A DNA stretch of 36,772 bases from an uncultured Oscillospiraceae bacterium (lineage in GTDB: Bacteria; Bacillota; Clostridia; Oscillospirales; Ruminococcaceae), in contig UQDG01000024.1 in the NCBI GenBank assembly GCA_900539695.1, positions 1 through 36,772 on the forward strand, in the 5' to 3' direction. How positions within the stretch are numbered: the first letter of the stretch is position 1; every line of letters starts with the position of its first letter. The notes under the pieces were generated by a model. The model did no database searches and was not told where the DNA came from. It worked only from the letters and a program-made list of their open reading frames with translations. Made by a program: the position numbers and the translations under genes. Below, piece by piece: positions 17,907 to 25,352 of the stretch.

Positions 17907-19579
17907 CAGCTCATCCTCCCGTTCTCTACCGAGTAGGTGCGGTCCGCAATGCGCATGGTGGAGGCGCGGTGACTGACCAGCACCACCGTCTTGTCCTTGC
18001 GCTCCTCGGCCAGGCTCTTTAGAATTACCGCTTCGTTCAGGCTGTCCAGGTTGCTGGTGGGTTCATCCAGCAGGATATACGGCGCATCGTGCAAAAAAGC
18101 CCGTGCCACGCCCAAACGCTGGCGCTCGCCGCCCGAAAGGGTACTGCCCAGCTCCCCTACCGGCGTATCGTAGCCCTGGGGCAGGGTCATGATAAAATCG
18201 TGGATGGACGCTTTTTTGCAAGCCCCCACCACCTGCTCGTGGGTGGCGTTCTGGTTGGCTATGCGCAGATTTTCCTCAATGCTGTCGTGGAACAGTACGG
18301 TGTCCTGCTCGACGAAGCTCTCGGCGCTGCGCAGGCTGGCGGTGTTGATCTTTTTAATGTTCACGCCGGACAGTTCGACTTTGCCCAGATCCGTATCCCA
18401 GAAGCGCATCATCAGCTTGAGCAGCGTGGATTTGCCGCTGCCACTGCGGCCGGTGATGCCGATGACGGAGTTCTGCGGCACTTCCAGTGATACGTCGTTC
18501 AAAATCACGTCACTGCCATAGCCAAAGGTCACACGGCGGCAGGCAGCGCCGGTAAAGGCGATGTCCTCGCCGCCGGTCACTTCCCGCACGGTGGGCTGCT
18601 CGTCCAGCACGTCCAGCACACGGTTGCCCGCCGCAAAGGTGTTTTGCAGTCCAGTGCCCAGGTTGGCCAGGGCGATGACCGGGCCGAAGCTGCTCATCAG
18701 CGCCACCACGGCGATCAGGCAGCCGTCAAAGCCGATGGTGCCGCTTTGGGCAAGGCCCGCCGCCAGCGCCAGCATGCCGGCGTCCAGCAGCAAAATGATG
18801 CCGCCGGTGACAGCCTGGGCCGTGCCCCCCGCCAGCTTTAAGCGGCGCTCCTGCGACGAAAGTTTATCGGTGCGGGCGTTGATCTGAGCCAGACGATGGG
18901 GGCCGTCGCCATACTGCAGACTTTCCCGCACGCCGCGCAGACTGTCCAGCACAAAGCCGTTCAGCGCGCCGAAGGACGCGCGGAATTCCTCGCCGCTGCG
19001 GCGGGCGGACTTGGCCGCCGCCACCGGCACCAGCAGGCCGATGACCAGGTAGGCCCCCAGGGCATACAGCCCCAGCAGCCAGTGATAACCCGCCAAAAAG
19101 GCCGCCATAATGGCGCTGACGATGACCGCGATGCAGATGGGTGAAATGGTGTGAGCGTAGAACACTTCCAGCAGCTCGATGTCCGCCGTCAGCACGGCGA
19201 TCAGGTCGCCGCGGTCGCGGCCCTCCAGTTTAGCCGGGGCCAGCCGGCGCAGCGCACCGAAGACCTTATCCCGGATGAGGGCCAGCAGCTTAAAGGCGAT
19301 AAAATGATTGCAGCCCTGCTCGGCATAGTGCAGCACGCCGCGGGCGATGGCCAGCACCGGCAGCAGCAGGCAAACGGTGCCAAGGCTGATGGGCATGCCG
19401 GGCAGAATGCTGTCCAGCAGCGCGTAGGCGCCCAGCACGGTGATAAAAATGGCGCAGAGGAAGCCTGCCACGCCCAGCAGCACGGCGGACACCATCACGG
19501 GGGCCAGCGGCTTGACCAGCCCCACCAGACGCCCCATAACGGCCAGATTGCCGCGGGTCTTTTTCTTATTCTCAGGCAT
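17906..19579 (-). CDS. ABC exporter half-transporter, CydC-like
   Basis: 557 residues: an N-terminal six-helix membrane domain (about 20-310) fused to a nucleotide-binding domain. Walker A GITGRSGSGKSTLL, signature LSGGERQRLGVARAFL, Walker B YILLDEPTSNLD, H-loop VLVSHRAST. Order and divergence from its partner fit the CydDC heterodimer, which exports cysteine/glutathione and assists heme-protein assembly. No cydAB oxidase is in the window, so the substrate is open. The start at 19579 (MPENKKKTRG) overlaps the partner stop by 8 nt; an upstream in-frame start at 19696 would read through the partner and is rejected. Confidence 0.82.
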   Translation of the reverse strand: MPENKKKTRGNLAVMGRLVGLVKPLAPVMVSAVLLGVAGFLCAIFITVLGAYALLDSILPGMPISLGTVCLLLPVLAIARGVLHYAEQGCNHFIAFKLLALIRDKVFGALRRLAPAKLEGRDRGDLIAVLTADIELLEVFYAHTISPICIAVIVSAIMAAFLAGYHWLLGLYALGAYLVIGLLVPVAAAKSARRSGEEFRASFGALNGFVLDSLRGVRESLQYGDGPHRLAQINARTDKLSSQERRLKLAGGTAQAVTGGIILLLDAGMLALAAGLAQSGTIGFDGCLIAVVALMSSFGPVIALANLGTGLQNTFAAGNRVLDVLDEQPTVREVTGGEDIAFTGAACRRVTFGYGSDVILNDVSLEVPQNSVIGITGRSGSGKSTLLKLMMRFWDTDLGKVELSGVNIKKINTASLRSAESFVEQDTVLFHDSIEENLRIANQNATHEQVVGACKKASIHDFIMTLPQGYDTPVGELGSTLSGGERQRLGVARAFLHDAPYILLDEPTSNLDSLNEAVILKSLAEERKDKTVVLVSHRASTMRIADRTYSVENGRMS

Positions 19580-21332
19580 GGGATGCTTCCGCCTTTCCGT
19601 AATTTTCCAGTTCTTGCTGCTGGGTCCACAGGCGGGCGTAGGTGCCGCCCGCCGCCAGCAGGGCTTCGTGGGTACCCTGTTCCGCCAGGCTGCCATGGTC
19701 CAGCACGTAGATGTTGTCCGCCGCCGTAACGTTGGCCAGGCGGTGGGAGATCAGGATGACAGTCTTTTTGCCTGCCAATGCCTGGATCTGGGCCATGATG
19801 TCGTTCTCGCTCTCCACGTCGATATTGGACGTAGCTTCATCAAAGATATAGACCGGGCTGTCATGCAGCAGGGCGCGGGCCAGGGCCAGGCGCTGCCGCT
19901 GGCCGCCGGAAAGATTGCTGCCGCCCTCGTTCAGCTGGGTGTCCAGCCCGTTTTCGCTGCGCAGGAAGTCCGCCAGCCGCACCTGCTTCAGCACAGCCCA
20001 CAGGGCGTTGTCGTCCGCCATGGGCGCGGCCATGCGCAGGTTCTCGGCCACCGTGCCTTTGAACAAGTGGCTGCCCAGGCTGACCAGCGTTACATTTCTG
20101 AGCAGGGCGGATTCTTTCACGGCGGAAAGCTCCTGCCCGCCCAGGGTCACGCTGCCGGTGTAGCCCGCGGCGCGGCCGGTCAGCACGGCGGCGATGGTAG
20201 ATTTGCCGCAGCCGCTCTCGCCCACCAGGGCGGTGAAACTGCCGCGGGAGAAGTCGAGATTCAGGCCGTGCAGCGTCTCTTTTTCGGCAGCATAGCCAAA
20301 GTGCAGGTCACGGCAGTGGATGGCACAATCGGCATCCGGCTCGGCGGTCTTGCCGGCGGCTTCGGGCAGATCCAGCAGCTTAAAGATCTTATCGCTGGCG
20401 GCCATGCCGTTCATGGCCACATGGAAGTAGGACCCCAGCGCGCGCATGGGCAGGAAGAAATCCGCCGACAGCAGCAGGATGCAGAGCGCGCCGCTCAGGC
20501 TGACATGACCGACCGCCAGCTCCCGCGCAGCGATACCGATGCCCAGCGCCGCACCGCCGTAGGCGATGATGTCCATCACGATGATGGAGTTCAGCTGCAT
20601 GGTCAGCACCTTCATCGTCACTTTGCGGAAGTGCTCGGCCTCGCGGTTCATGGCCTGGTGGCGGGCTTCGTCGGCCTGGTAGATCTTCAGGGTGGTCAGG
20701 CCCTGCAGGTTTTCAAGGAAGCTATCGCCCAGGGCGGCATACTGGCCCCAGTATTTTCCCAGCAGCCGCTTGGCAAATTTCTGCACAGCCACGATGGAAA
20801 CCGGGATCAGCGGCACGCAGATCATCAGGATGACCGCTGCCTTTACGCTGACCGGGGCCAGCACCACAAACAGGGTGACAGGCGCCAGCATGGCGTAGAA
20901 AAACTGCGGCAGGTACGCGCCAAAGTAGGTCTCCAGCTGCTCGACGCCTTCGCCTGCCAGCTGCAATACCTCGGCGGTGGGCACAGCTTGGGTGTAGCTG
21001 CCGCCCAGGCGCAGCAGTTTTTCGTAAATCGCACTGCGCAGCGTCTTTTTTACAGTGCGGCTGGCGTTGTAGCTGGCCGCAGCCGCGCCGCGGGTGCAGG
21101 CGGCACGCACCAGCAGCGCCGCCGCCACGATGCCCAGCGTCAAGGGCAGGTTGGGGGCACCGGCCATCGTGTCGCCGATGGTCAGCTGGTCGTACAAGGC
21201 TCCTAAATAACGGCTGACCGCAAAGATCATGGCCACATTGGCGGCCAGAGCCAGCCATTGCAGCGCCACGTTTTTGGCGATGTACCGTTTCGAGTCTCCC
21301 ATCATCCCGATGAGGCGTTTGTCGATCATCAT
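19572..21332 (-). CDS. ABC exporter half-transporter, CydD-like
   Basis: 586 residues: membrane domain about 15-320, with the CydD-like segment EGVEQLETYFGAYLPQFFYA near residue 130, and NBD about 335-575. Walker A GESGCGKSTI, signature LSGGQRQRLALARALL, Walker B VYIFDEATSNID, H-loop ILISHRLANV. It forms an obligate pair with the CydC-like gene by overlap and similarity. A thiol/heme-type exporter is the family role; a metal or metallophore substrate is possible here, given the HMA gene just upstream. The ATG at 21332 has AAGGA 7 nt upstream. Confidence 0.82.
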   Translation of the reverse strand: MMIDKRLIGMMGDSKRYIAKNVALQWLALAANVAMIFAVSRYLGALYDQLTIGDTMAGAPNLPLTLGIVAAALLVRAACTRGAAAASYNASRTVKKTLRSAIYEKLLRLGGSYTQAVPTAEVLQLAGEGVEQLETYFGAYLPQFFYAMLAPVTLFVVLAPVSVKAAVILMICVPLIPVSIVAVQKFAKRLLGKYWGQYAALGDSFLENLQGLTTLKIYQADEARHQAMNREAEHFRKVTMKVLTMQLNSIIVMDIIAYGGAALGIGIAARELAVGHVSLSGALCILLLSADFFLPMRALGSYFHVAMNGMAASDKIFKLLDLPEAAGKTAEPDADCAIHCRDLHFGYAAEKETLHGLNLDFSRGSFTALVGESGCGKSTIAAVLTGRAAGYTGSVTLGGQELSAVKESALLRNVTLVSLGSHLFKGTVAENLRMAAPMADDNALWAVLKQVRLADFLRSENGLDTQLNEGGSNLSGGQRQRLALARALLHDSPVYIFDEATSNIDVESENDIMAQIQALAGKKTVILISHRLANVTAADNIYVLDHGSLAEQGTHEALLAAGGTYARLWTQQQELENYGKAEASHA

Positions 21333-21357
21333 AAGCAGTTCCTTTTATCGTAAACAC

Positions 21358-21384
21358 AAAAATGCCGCCATCGTTTTCGGCGGC
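21358..21384 (-). terminator. Intrinsic terminator or attenuator between HMA gene and CydD-like gene
   Basis: On the minus strand GCCGCC (21379-21384) pairs with GGCGGC (21364-21369) around a 9-nt loop, then ATTTTTG. It lies in the 75-nt gap between the HMA gene stop and the CydD-like start. I see no separate promoter after it, so it probably lets only part of the transcription reach the ABC genes. Confidence 0.6.
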
Positions 21385-21407
21385 GGCGCAGGTACAATGT
21401 TGCAGCC

Positions 21408-21782
21408 TTACACTTTGCTGGTGGTGCGCAGCGGCAGGTAACCGGCATCGCGGATGGCCTGGCGGATGGCGTCCTCGTCAGCCTCGTCCTTGGTCAGAAT
21501 GGTGACGTTCTGGGCGGCCAGGTCCACGGCGGCCCAGGTGCCGGGCATCACGTTCAGCGCGTTTTCCACATGGCGCTGGCAGTTCTGGCAGGTCATGCCG
21601 TCCACGCCCATCACAAGGGTGTGGGGGTAGTGGGCCTTGTTGTGGTCCTCGACCTTGACCTTTTTAGCGGCGGCGTCACGCTCGCCGCAGCAGCCGCCGC
21701 CGTGGGTCAGGTGATGTACATAGCTGTAAATGCCATAGCCGACCAGGGCGACCAAAATCAATACAATAATAATATTTGCCAT
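21408..21782 (-). CDS. Membrane-anchored heavy-metal-associated (HMA) domain protein
   Basis: 124 residues in two parts. Residues about 2-23 (ANIIIVLILVALVGYGIYSYV) are one membrane helix followed by HHLTHGGGCCGE, like the short FeoB-associated cysteine-rich proteins. Residues about 55-120 are an HMA fold with the metal site GMTCQNCQRHVENAL (CxxC). It probably binds soft or transition metal at the membrane. The start at 21782 (MANII) has GGAGGG 10 nt upstream; an in-frame TTG at 21800 overlaps that site. It is the first gene of the HMA-CydD-CydC-YgbA unit. Its promoter carries two GTTAG-N6-CTAAC-type dyads. Confidence 0.85.
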   Translation of the reverse strand: MANIIIVLILVALVGYGIYSYVHHLTHGGGCCGERDAAAKKVKVEDHNKAHYPHTLVMGVDGMTCQNCQRHVENALNVMPGTWAAVDLAAQNVTILTKDEADEDAIRQAIRDAGYLPLRTTSKV

Positions 21783-21800
21783 AGGTATACTTCCCTCCAA

Positions 21801-21816
21801 GTTAGCACTTGCTAAT
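21801..21816. promoter_or_regulatory. Operator-like dyad box A1 (HMA operon)
   Basis: GTTAG CACTTG CTAAT on the plus strand; core TTAGCA / TGCTAA is a perfect dyad. It lies 10-25 bp downstream of the -10, where a bound repressor would block transcription. Centre is 22 bp from box A2, about two helical turns. Confidence 0.6.
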
Positions 21817-21822
21817 TCTGTG

Positions 21823-21838
21823 TTTAGAATACACTAAC
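21823..21838. promoter_or_regulatory. Operator-like dyad box A2 (HMA operon)
   Basis: TTTAG AATACA CTAAC on the plus strand, the same 5-6-5 layout as box A1. It covers the -10 element (21826-21831). Confidence 0.5.
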
Positions 21839-21854
21839 CTCATGGTTTTGTCAA
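21826..21854 (-). promoter_or_regulatory. Promoter of HMA-CydDC-YgbA operon
   Basis: Minus strand -35 TTGACA (21849-21854), 17-bp spacer, -10 TATTCT (21826-21831). It overlaps box A2 and lies just upstream of box A1. Confidence 0.75.
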
Positions 21855-21898
21855 GCAGGCACTTTGGGGATACCGCCCACTCCCCTGCCCTGCCACAA

Positions 21899-21936
21899 CA
21901 AAACCGGCGCGCTGCTGCCACAGTGCGCCGGTTTTG
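21899..21936 (-). terminator. Hairpin terminator downstream of the flavodoxin gene
   Basis: CAAAACCGGCGC (21899-21910) pairs with GCGCCGGTTTTG (21925-21936), a 12-bp stem around a 14-nt loop; the minus-strand 3' side ends GGTTTTGTTG. The flavodoxin gene stop (22289) is separated from it by MITE copy 3, so the element appears to have inserted between the gene and its terminator. Confidence 0.7.
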
Positions 21937-21988
21937 TATATGGGATCAATGTTCAGGAGAAAGGCAATGGTTGGAAAATTTAAACTTG

Positions 21989-22273
21989 AGGCAATACCGA
22001 CAATTTTAAGTGCCGATACGGCGAGCGAGGTGCGGCGGCTGCTAAGCAAAAAGCGCAGATAATACTTTGTGCTGCAAAGGTGAGCGCCGCCGGTGGCGGA
22101 TACAGCGAACCGAAGCAGGGGCAGCGGTCGCAGAGTGCGAGGGGCTTTTGTCCCCGAAGCACGATGCGGGTACCGCAACCCGACATTCTCGAGCATTTTT
22201 GCAACGCAGACGGTGCGCCGCAGCCGCTGGAGCGGTGCTTAAGCCGTCAGGCGGAAATTGTGCGGTGTTGCCT
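21989..22273. repeat. MITE-like element, long copy 3 with internal extra segment
   Basis: Ends match copies 1 and 2: left AGGCAATACCG, then AAGTGCCGATACGGCGAGCG; right, read inward, AGGCAACACCGCACAATTTC. The body is the same up to GCAGATAATACTTTGTG, then about 115 bp of unrelated GC-rich sequence replaces one arm of the central dyad before CGAGCATTTTTGCAACGCAG resumes. Total about 285 bp against 178. Flanking TA is not preserved. It lies just after the flavodoxin stop. Confidence 0.75.
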
Positions 22274-22288
22274 CGGCTGCTTTGCGTA

Positions 22289-22717
22289 TCAGGCGTTGGC
22301 CAGGGCAGTGCCCAGGGCGTTGCAGGCATCAGTGGCATCGCCATCGGGTGCGCCGTTGGCCATAACGGGGTCAGCCACCAGCCGGGCGCCGGCAGCCTGA
22401 GCATCCTCAGCCCAAGTGCGGATCCACTCGCCGTCGCCCCAGCCGTAGCTGCCGAACAGGCCGACCGGCTTGCCGGACAGGGAGCCGCGCAGATCCTGAT
22501 ACATCGGCTCGAACTCGCTCTCCTCGAGCTGCTCAGCGCCCATAGCGGGGCAGCCCAGGGCGAAGCCGTCATAATTAGCAGCGTCAGCCGCATTGAACTC
22601 AGCGCTGGTCATCTTGTCCACAGTTGCACCTGCGGACTGTGCAGCGTTTGCCACCAGGTCAGCCATAGCCTCGGTATTGCCGGTGCCGCTCCAATAAACT
22701 ACTGCGATCTTGCTCAT
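22289..22717 (-). CDS. Flavodoxin
   Basis: 142 residues, the length of a short-chain flavodoxin. The FMN phosphate loop is YWSGTGNTEAMADLV at residues about 8-22; later FMN-contact regions are LGCPAMGAEQLEE and GLFGSYGWGDGEW. It is a low-potential electron carrier that replaces ferredoxin under iron limitation. It sits 50 nt downstream of a DUF3793 gene; the pair recurs in Clostridia as far as I recall. AAGGAAG lies about 8 nt before the ATG at 22717. The shared promoter carries GTTAG-N6-CTAAC dyads, fitting iron control (inference). Confidence 0.95.
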   Translation of the reverse strand: MSKIAVVYWSGTGNTEAMADLVANAAQSAGATVDKMTSAEFNAADAANYDGFALGCPAMGAEQLEESEFEPMYQDLRGSLSGKPVGLFGSYGWGDGEWIRTWAEDAQAAGARLVADPVMANGAPDGDATDACNALGTALANA

Positions 22718-22767
22718 AATCGTTTCTTCCTTTCGTTGCTACTATACATTTAATAGTATGTCCACGT

Positions 22768-23361
22768 TCAGGCAGCCACAGTCAGCTGCCGGATCGGGGT
22801 GCCGTTGTGATAACAGCGGGCGTAGATTCGCTCGCACTTTTTATAGCGGTCAAAGGCTTTTTGGGCAGCGGCGGGGTCGGTGTAGACCTTCCAGTAGCCG
22901 CAGGCCGTAAAGTTTTTGCCGCGATTCTGAATGAAGCCGATGACATCTGCCAGCGGGTAGCCCAAGAACACGCCGATCTCGTGGGGAAAGTCCTCCTCAC
23001 AGCAAAGCCGCTGGGAGAGCTGTGCCAGCATCGATTCAGCATCGCCGGGGGTGTAGCCCTCGCTTTGCAGAAAGTCCTGCACGTCGCCGCGCTGCAAGAT
23101 GGCAGCCACCTGGGTGGGGCGGTACACATAGACCAGCACCGCGCCGGTTACGGGGCAGGCTTTCAGCACACGGACGGTCACACCGCGGGGTGCCAGCAGG
23201 GCGTGCCAGGCCACCGCCATAGCCGTACCATCCTGGCCGGAGGCCGGCTGGTAACGGAAGAGACTGGCGGGCTTGAGGCCTGCCAGGGTAGGCGCGCAGA
23301 TCGTGGCAAGATCGCAGGCAAAGCTGCGGGGGCTGACCGTGACGTGAGTGGGGGCAGGCAT
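22768..23361 (-). CDS. DUF3793 family protein
   Basis: 197-residue soluble protein of unknown function. Family-like blocks: CAPTLAGLKPASLFRYQ, RGVTVRVLKACPVTGAVLVYVYRP and FPHEIGVFLGYPLADVIGFIQNRGKNFTACGYWKVYTD. The near-C-terminal FDRYKKCERIYARCYHNG is also typical. It contains no recognisable catalytic motif. The start at 23361 (MPAPTHV) has AAAGGAG 8 nt upstream; the in-frame ATG at 23385 lies before that site and overlaps an operator dyad. It is first in an operon with flavodoxin, suggesting an iron- or redox-related job. Confidence 0.85.
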   Translation of the reverse strand: MPAPTHVTVSPRSFACDLATICAPTLAGLKPASLFRYQPASGQDGTAMAVAWHALLAPRGVTVRVLKACPVTGAVLVYVYRPTQVAAILQRGDVQDFLQSEGYTPGDAESMLAQLSQRLCCEEDFPHEIGVFLGYPLADVIGFIQNRGKNFTACGYWKVYTDPAAAQKAFDRYKKCERIYARCYHNGTPIRQLTVAA

Positions 23362-23387
23362 AGGCTCGGCTCCTTTAAAACGCATTG

Positions 23388-23403
23388 GTTAGTTTCTGCT
23401 AAC
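23388..23403. promoter_or_regulatory. Operator-like dyad box B (DUF3793-flavodoxin leader)
   Basis: GTTAG TTTCTG CTAAC on the plus strand. It lies in the transcribed leader, about 27 bp before the DUF3793 start and 103 bp from box C. It could also act in RNA as a small hairpin. Confidence 0.5.
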
Positions 23404-23466
23404 TGCAACCCCCATAAAACCGCACAGCACGGGGAGAGAGCCGCACTGTGCGGGCTATGGTTGCAG
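23403..23466 (-). ncRNA. Three-tier hairpin in the DUF3793-flavodoxin leader
   Basis: Nested pairings: CTGCAACC (23403-23410) with GGTTGCAG (23459-23466); ATA with TAT inside; CCGCACAG (23420-23427) with CTGTGCGG (23446-23453). On the transcript the inner stem is followed by TTTTA, so it could act as an attenuator. It sits between the two operator-like dyads. No known riboswitch motif was recognised. Confidence 0.5.
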
Positions 23467-23490
23467 GAGATTCATTGTAGGGGGTCATAG

Positions 23491-23506
23491 GTTAGTTTTA
23501 ACTAAC
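23491..23506. promoter_or_regulatory. Operator-like dyad box C (DUF3793-flavodoxin promoter)
   Basis: GTTAG TTTTAA CTAAC, a perfect 16-bp palindrome. It begins 7 bp downstream of the -10, covering the expected transcription start, the typical position of a repressor site. Confidence 0.65.
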
Positions 23507-23512
23507 GATGAT

Positions 23513-23541
23513 ACTATACCATGCCGCTAGGGTTTTGTCAA
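23513..23541 (-). promoter_or_regulatory. Promoter of DUF3793-flavodoxin operon
   Basis: Minus strand -35 TTGACA (23536-23541), 17-bp spacer, -10 TATAGT (23513-23518). The leader is about 150 nt. Confidence 0.8.
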
Positions 23542-23590
23542 CAGGTTTGGGAAAGATTTTTTCCGCATTTTTTGCAGCATAAAAACAGGA

Positions 23591-23618
23591 AAGAGGAGCC
23601 TTTCATCAGGCTCCTCTT
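23591..23618 (-). terminator. Terminator of the PerR-acyltransferase-pentapeptide operon
   Basis: AAGAGGAGCCT (23591-23601) / AGGCTCCTCTT (23608-23618), 11-bp stem with 6-nt loop. The minus-strand 3' side is CTCTTTCC, with a stronger T run (TTTT) on the plus strand. The stem sequence closely resembles that of the rubrerythrin terminator at 26496. Confidence 0.7.
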
Positions 23619-23648
23619 TTGCTCTAAGTTCGACTAAAATTCTTTTCG

Positions 23649-23676
23649 CTTACCTTTTCTCATAAGAAAAGGTAAG
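23649..23676 (-). terminator. Second hairpin directly after the pentapeptide repeat gene stop
   Basis: CTTACCTTTTCT (23649-23660) / AGAAAAGGTAAG (23665-23676), a perfect 12-bp stem with loop CATA, adjoining the stop codon. It has no T run of its own and may protect the mRNA 3' end or aid the terminator 30 nt further on. Confidence 0.5.
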
Positions 23677-24255
23677 TTATTCGATGACCAGCCCAAACCC
23701 GTTCAGCAGTGCGATCACATCCGGGAAGCTGAACCGCGCACCTTTCATCTGGTTGTCACTGGGATCGATGCGGTAGCCGGTGGCCTCGCGGAAATCCGCC
23801 TTTTGCAGGTCGCATCGGCTGAACGCCGTGCTGCTCAGGGCCACGCCGCGGAAATCCGCGCCCGCCAGCTTGCAATCGTCAAACACGCAGTCGCCAAAGG
23901 TACATTTACTAAAATCAAACTGCTTCAGCGCCATGCCGGAAAACTCATTGTAGCGGAACTCGCACTGCTCGGCCCTGCCAAAGGGCTGCACCAGGGCACT
24001 GCGTCCCTGCAGGCCGCCCCAGGCAATGGACCGGAAGGCACAGTGCAGCAGCCAGGCGTCGCTCATCTGGCAAAAGCTGAACACCACGTCGCTCCAGGCA
24101 CAGCGGTCGAAGGTGCAGCCGAGAAAGCTGCACGCCGTAATGCGCGCACCGCTCCAGCGGCAGTTGATAAACGTGCAGTCGTTGAACTCGGCATCATGCA
24201 GAAAATCCGGCGCTACATTGTCAAAGGTTTCGCCCTGGTAATACTGCTTAGCCAC
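23677..24255 (-). CDS. Pentapeptide repeat protein (Qnr/MfpA-like fold)
   Basis: 192 residues made of about 24 five-residue repeats with a central Phe or Leu, for example CTFIN, CSFLG, CTFDR, CEFRY, CTFGD, CVFDD, ADFRG, CDLQK, ADFRE. The repeats should form a right-handed quadrilateral beta-helix. An irregular middle (SIAWGGLQGRSALVQPFG) may be a loop. The C-terminus KGARFSFPDVIALLNGFGLVIE resembles the helical cap that ends Qnr-type and related proteins. DNA-mimic action on gyrase is possible but not shown by sequence. The start is GTG at 24255, with AAGG 9 nt upstream and an 8-nt overlap with the acyltransferase stop. Confidence 0.88.
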   Translation of the reverse strand: MAKQYYQGETFDNVAPDFLHDAEFNDCTFINCRWSGARITACSFLGCTFDRCAWSDVVFSFCQMSDAWLLHCAFRSIAWGGLQGRSALVQPFGRAEQCEFRYNEFSGMALKQFDFSKCTFGDCVFDDCKLAGADFRGVALSSTAFSRCDLQKADFREATGYRIDPSDNQMKGARFSFPDVIALLNGFGLVIE

Positions 24256-25333
24256 GGCGCACCGCCTTTTTCAGGCGGACCCACACCGCGTAAGCCAGCA
24301 GCGGCAGCGCAAGGCCGGCCGCCGTGTAGGCCACCCACCAGGCCCCGCCGGTAAAGTAGATGGGGAATGCCGCCAGCAGATAGCTCTCGCCGCCAGTGGC
24401 CAGCAGGCCCAGCCAGGTAACGGGCTTGAACGCCAGGAAATGCAAGATCACAATGGGCATCGTGGCGCGCCCCAGTGCGCTGAAAGCGCCGCTCACCGCG
24501 GGCACGCGCGCCAGCAGGTGGGCACCCTCATACACCAGCATCCAACCCGCCAGGCTGGCCGCCAGCAGGTAGAGCGGGCCGGGGTAGCTGTTGCCCGCCA
24601 GGCCTACGCTGCCGAACTGCCCCAGCACCAGCAGCACCACAAAGGCCCCGGCGCAGCACAGCGCTCCGCGCGCCGGGCCATGGGGATGCTGCACCCGGTG
24701 CAGTACAACACCCAAGTAAAACAGGCAGTAGCAGCTGGCCGCAATGCCCAGGCCCCAGACGTTCCAGCCAATGCGCTGGGCCTGCCAGCCGAGCCAGAGC
24801 AGCACGCCGGCAAGCAGTCCTTGCGGGATCAGCGTATCGCCGCTGCGCAGCAGTTTTTTCAACAAAAACTCTACGCCCGCATACAATAGAGATATCTGGA
24901 ACAGCGCCTGAATGAACCACATAGCGCCGCCCAGCTGGGTGCCGCCGTCAAAAACGCTCCAGTGGGCTGTGCGGCCGATAATGTCCTTGATGGTCACCGG
25001 CGTGGTGATAAGGTTGCCGGGCAGATCGAGGATACGCTCGTCCCCTGTCAGGATGTTTACTTTTAAAAACAGGTTGGTCAGCAGGGTGTACACCGTGTTG
25101 GCCGCCACAAAGGGCAGCCACAGCGTGACCACCTTGCGCTTGGCAAAACGGGCCAGCCGATGGGCGCTTTCGCCCGTGTAGGGAGAGAAAAACCACCCGC
25201 TGAGCATAAAAAAGAGCGCCATGTGGAATAAATAGATAAAGCTGGAACCGGGGAACCCCGCGTGCCCCAGCACCATCAGCACAATGCCGATGCCGCGCAT
25301 ACTGTCCAGCACAGGGTCGCGCTGTTTGGCCAT
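24248..25333 (-). CDS. Acyltransferase family 3 membrane protein
   Basis: 361 residues with about ten hydrophobic helices. The N-terminus RDPVLDSMRGIGIVLMVLGHAG carries the family R and H, followed by LFHMALFFMLSGWFFSPY. It likely O-acylates a cell-surface sugar or other envelope substrate, as OafA/fucose-acetylase relatives do; the substrate cannot be read. The start at 25333 (MAKQRDPV) has AGAAGG 7 nt upstream; an ATG at 25360 overlaps the perR stop and lacks a ribosome site. It lies 19 nt after perR, so it is co-transcribed with a peroxide-type regulator. Confidence 0.88.
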   Translation of the reverse strand: MAKQRDPVLDSMRGIGIVLMVLGHAGFPGSSFIYLFHMALFFMLSGWFFSPYTGESAHRLARFAKRKVVTLWLPFVAANTVYTLLTNLFLKVNILTGDERILDLPGNLITTPVTIKDIIGRTAHWSVFDGGTQLGGAMWFIQALFQISLLYAGVEFLLKKLLRSGDTLIPQGLLAGVLLWLGWQAQRIGWNVWGLGIAASCYCLFYLGVVLHRVQHPHGPARGALCCAGAFVVLLVLGQFGSVGLAGNSYPGPLYLLAASLAGWMLVYEGAHLLARVPAVSGAFSALGRATMPIVILHFLAFKPVTWLGLLATGGESYLLAAFPIYFTGGAWWVAYTAAGLALPLLAYAVWVRLKKAVRRG

Positions 25334-25352
25334 AGCAAAGCCTTCTTTCTTG

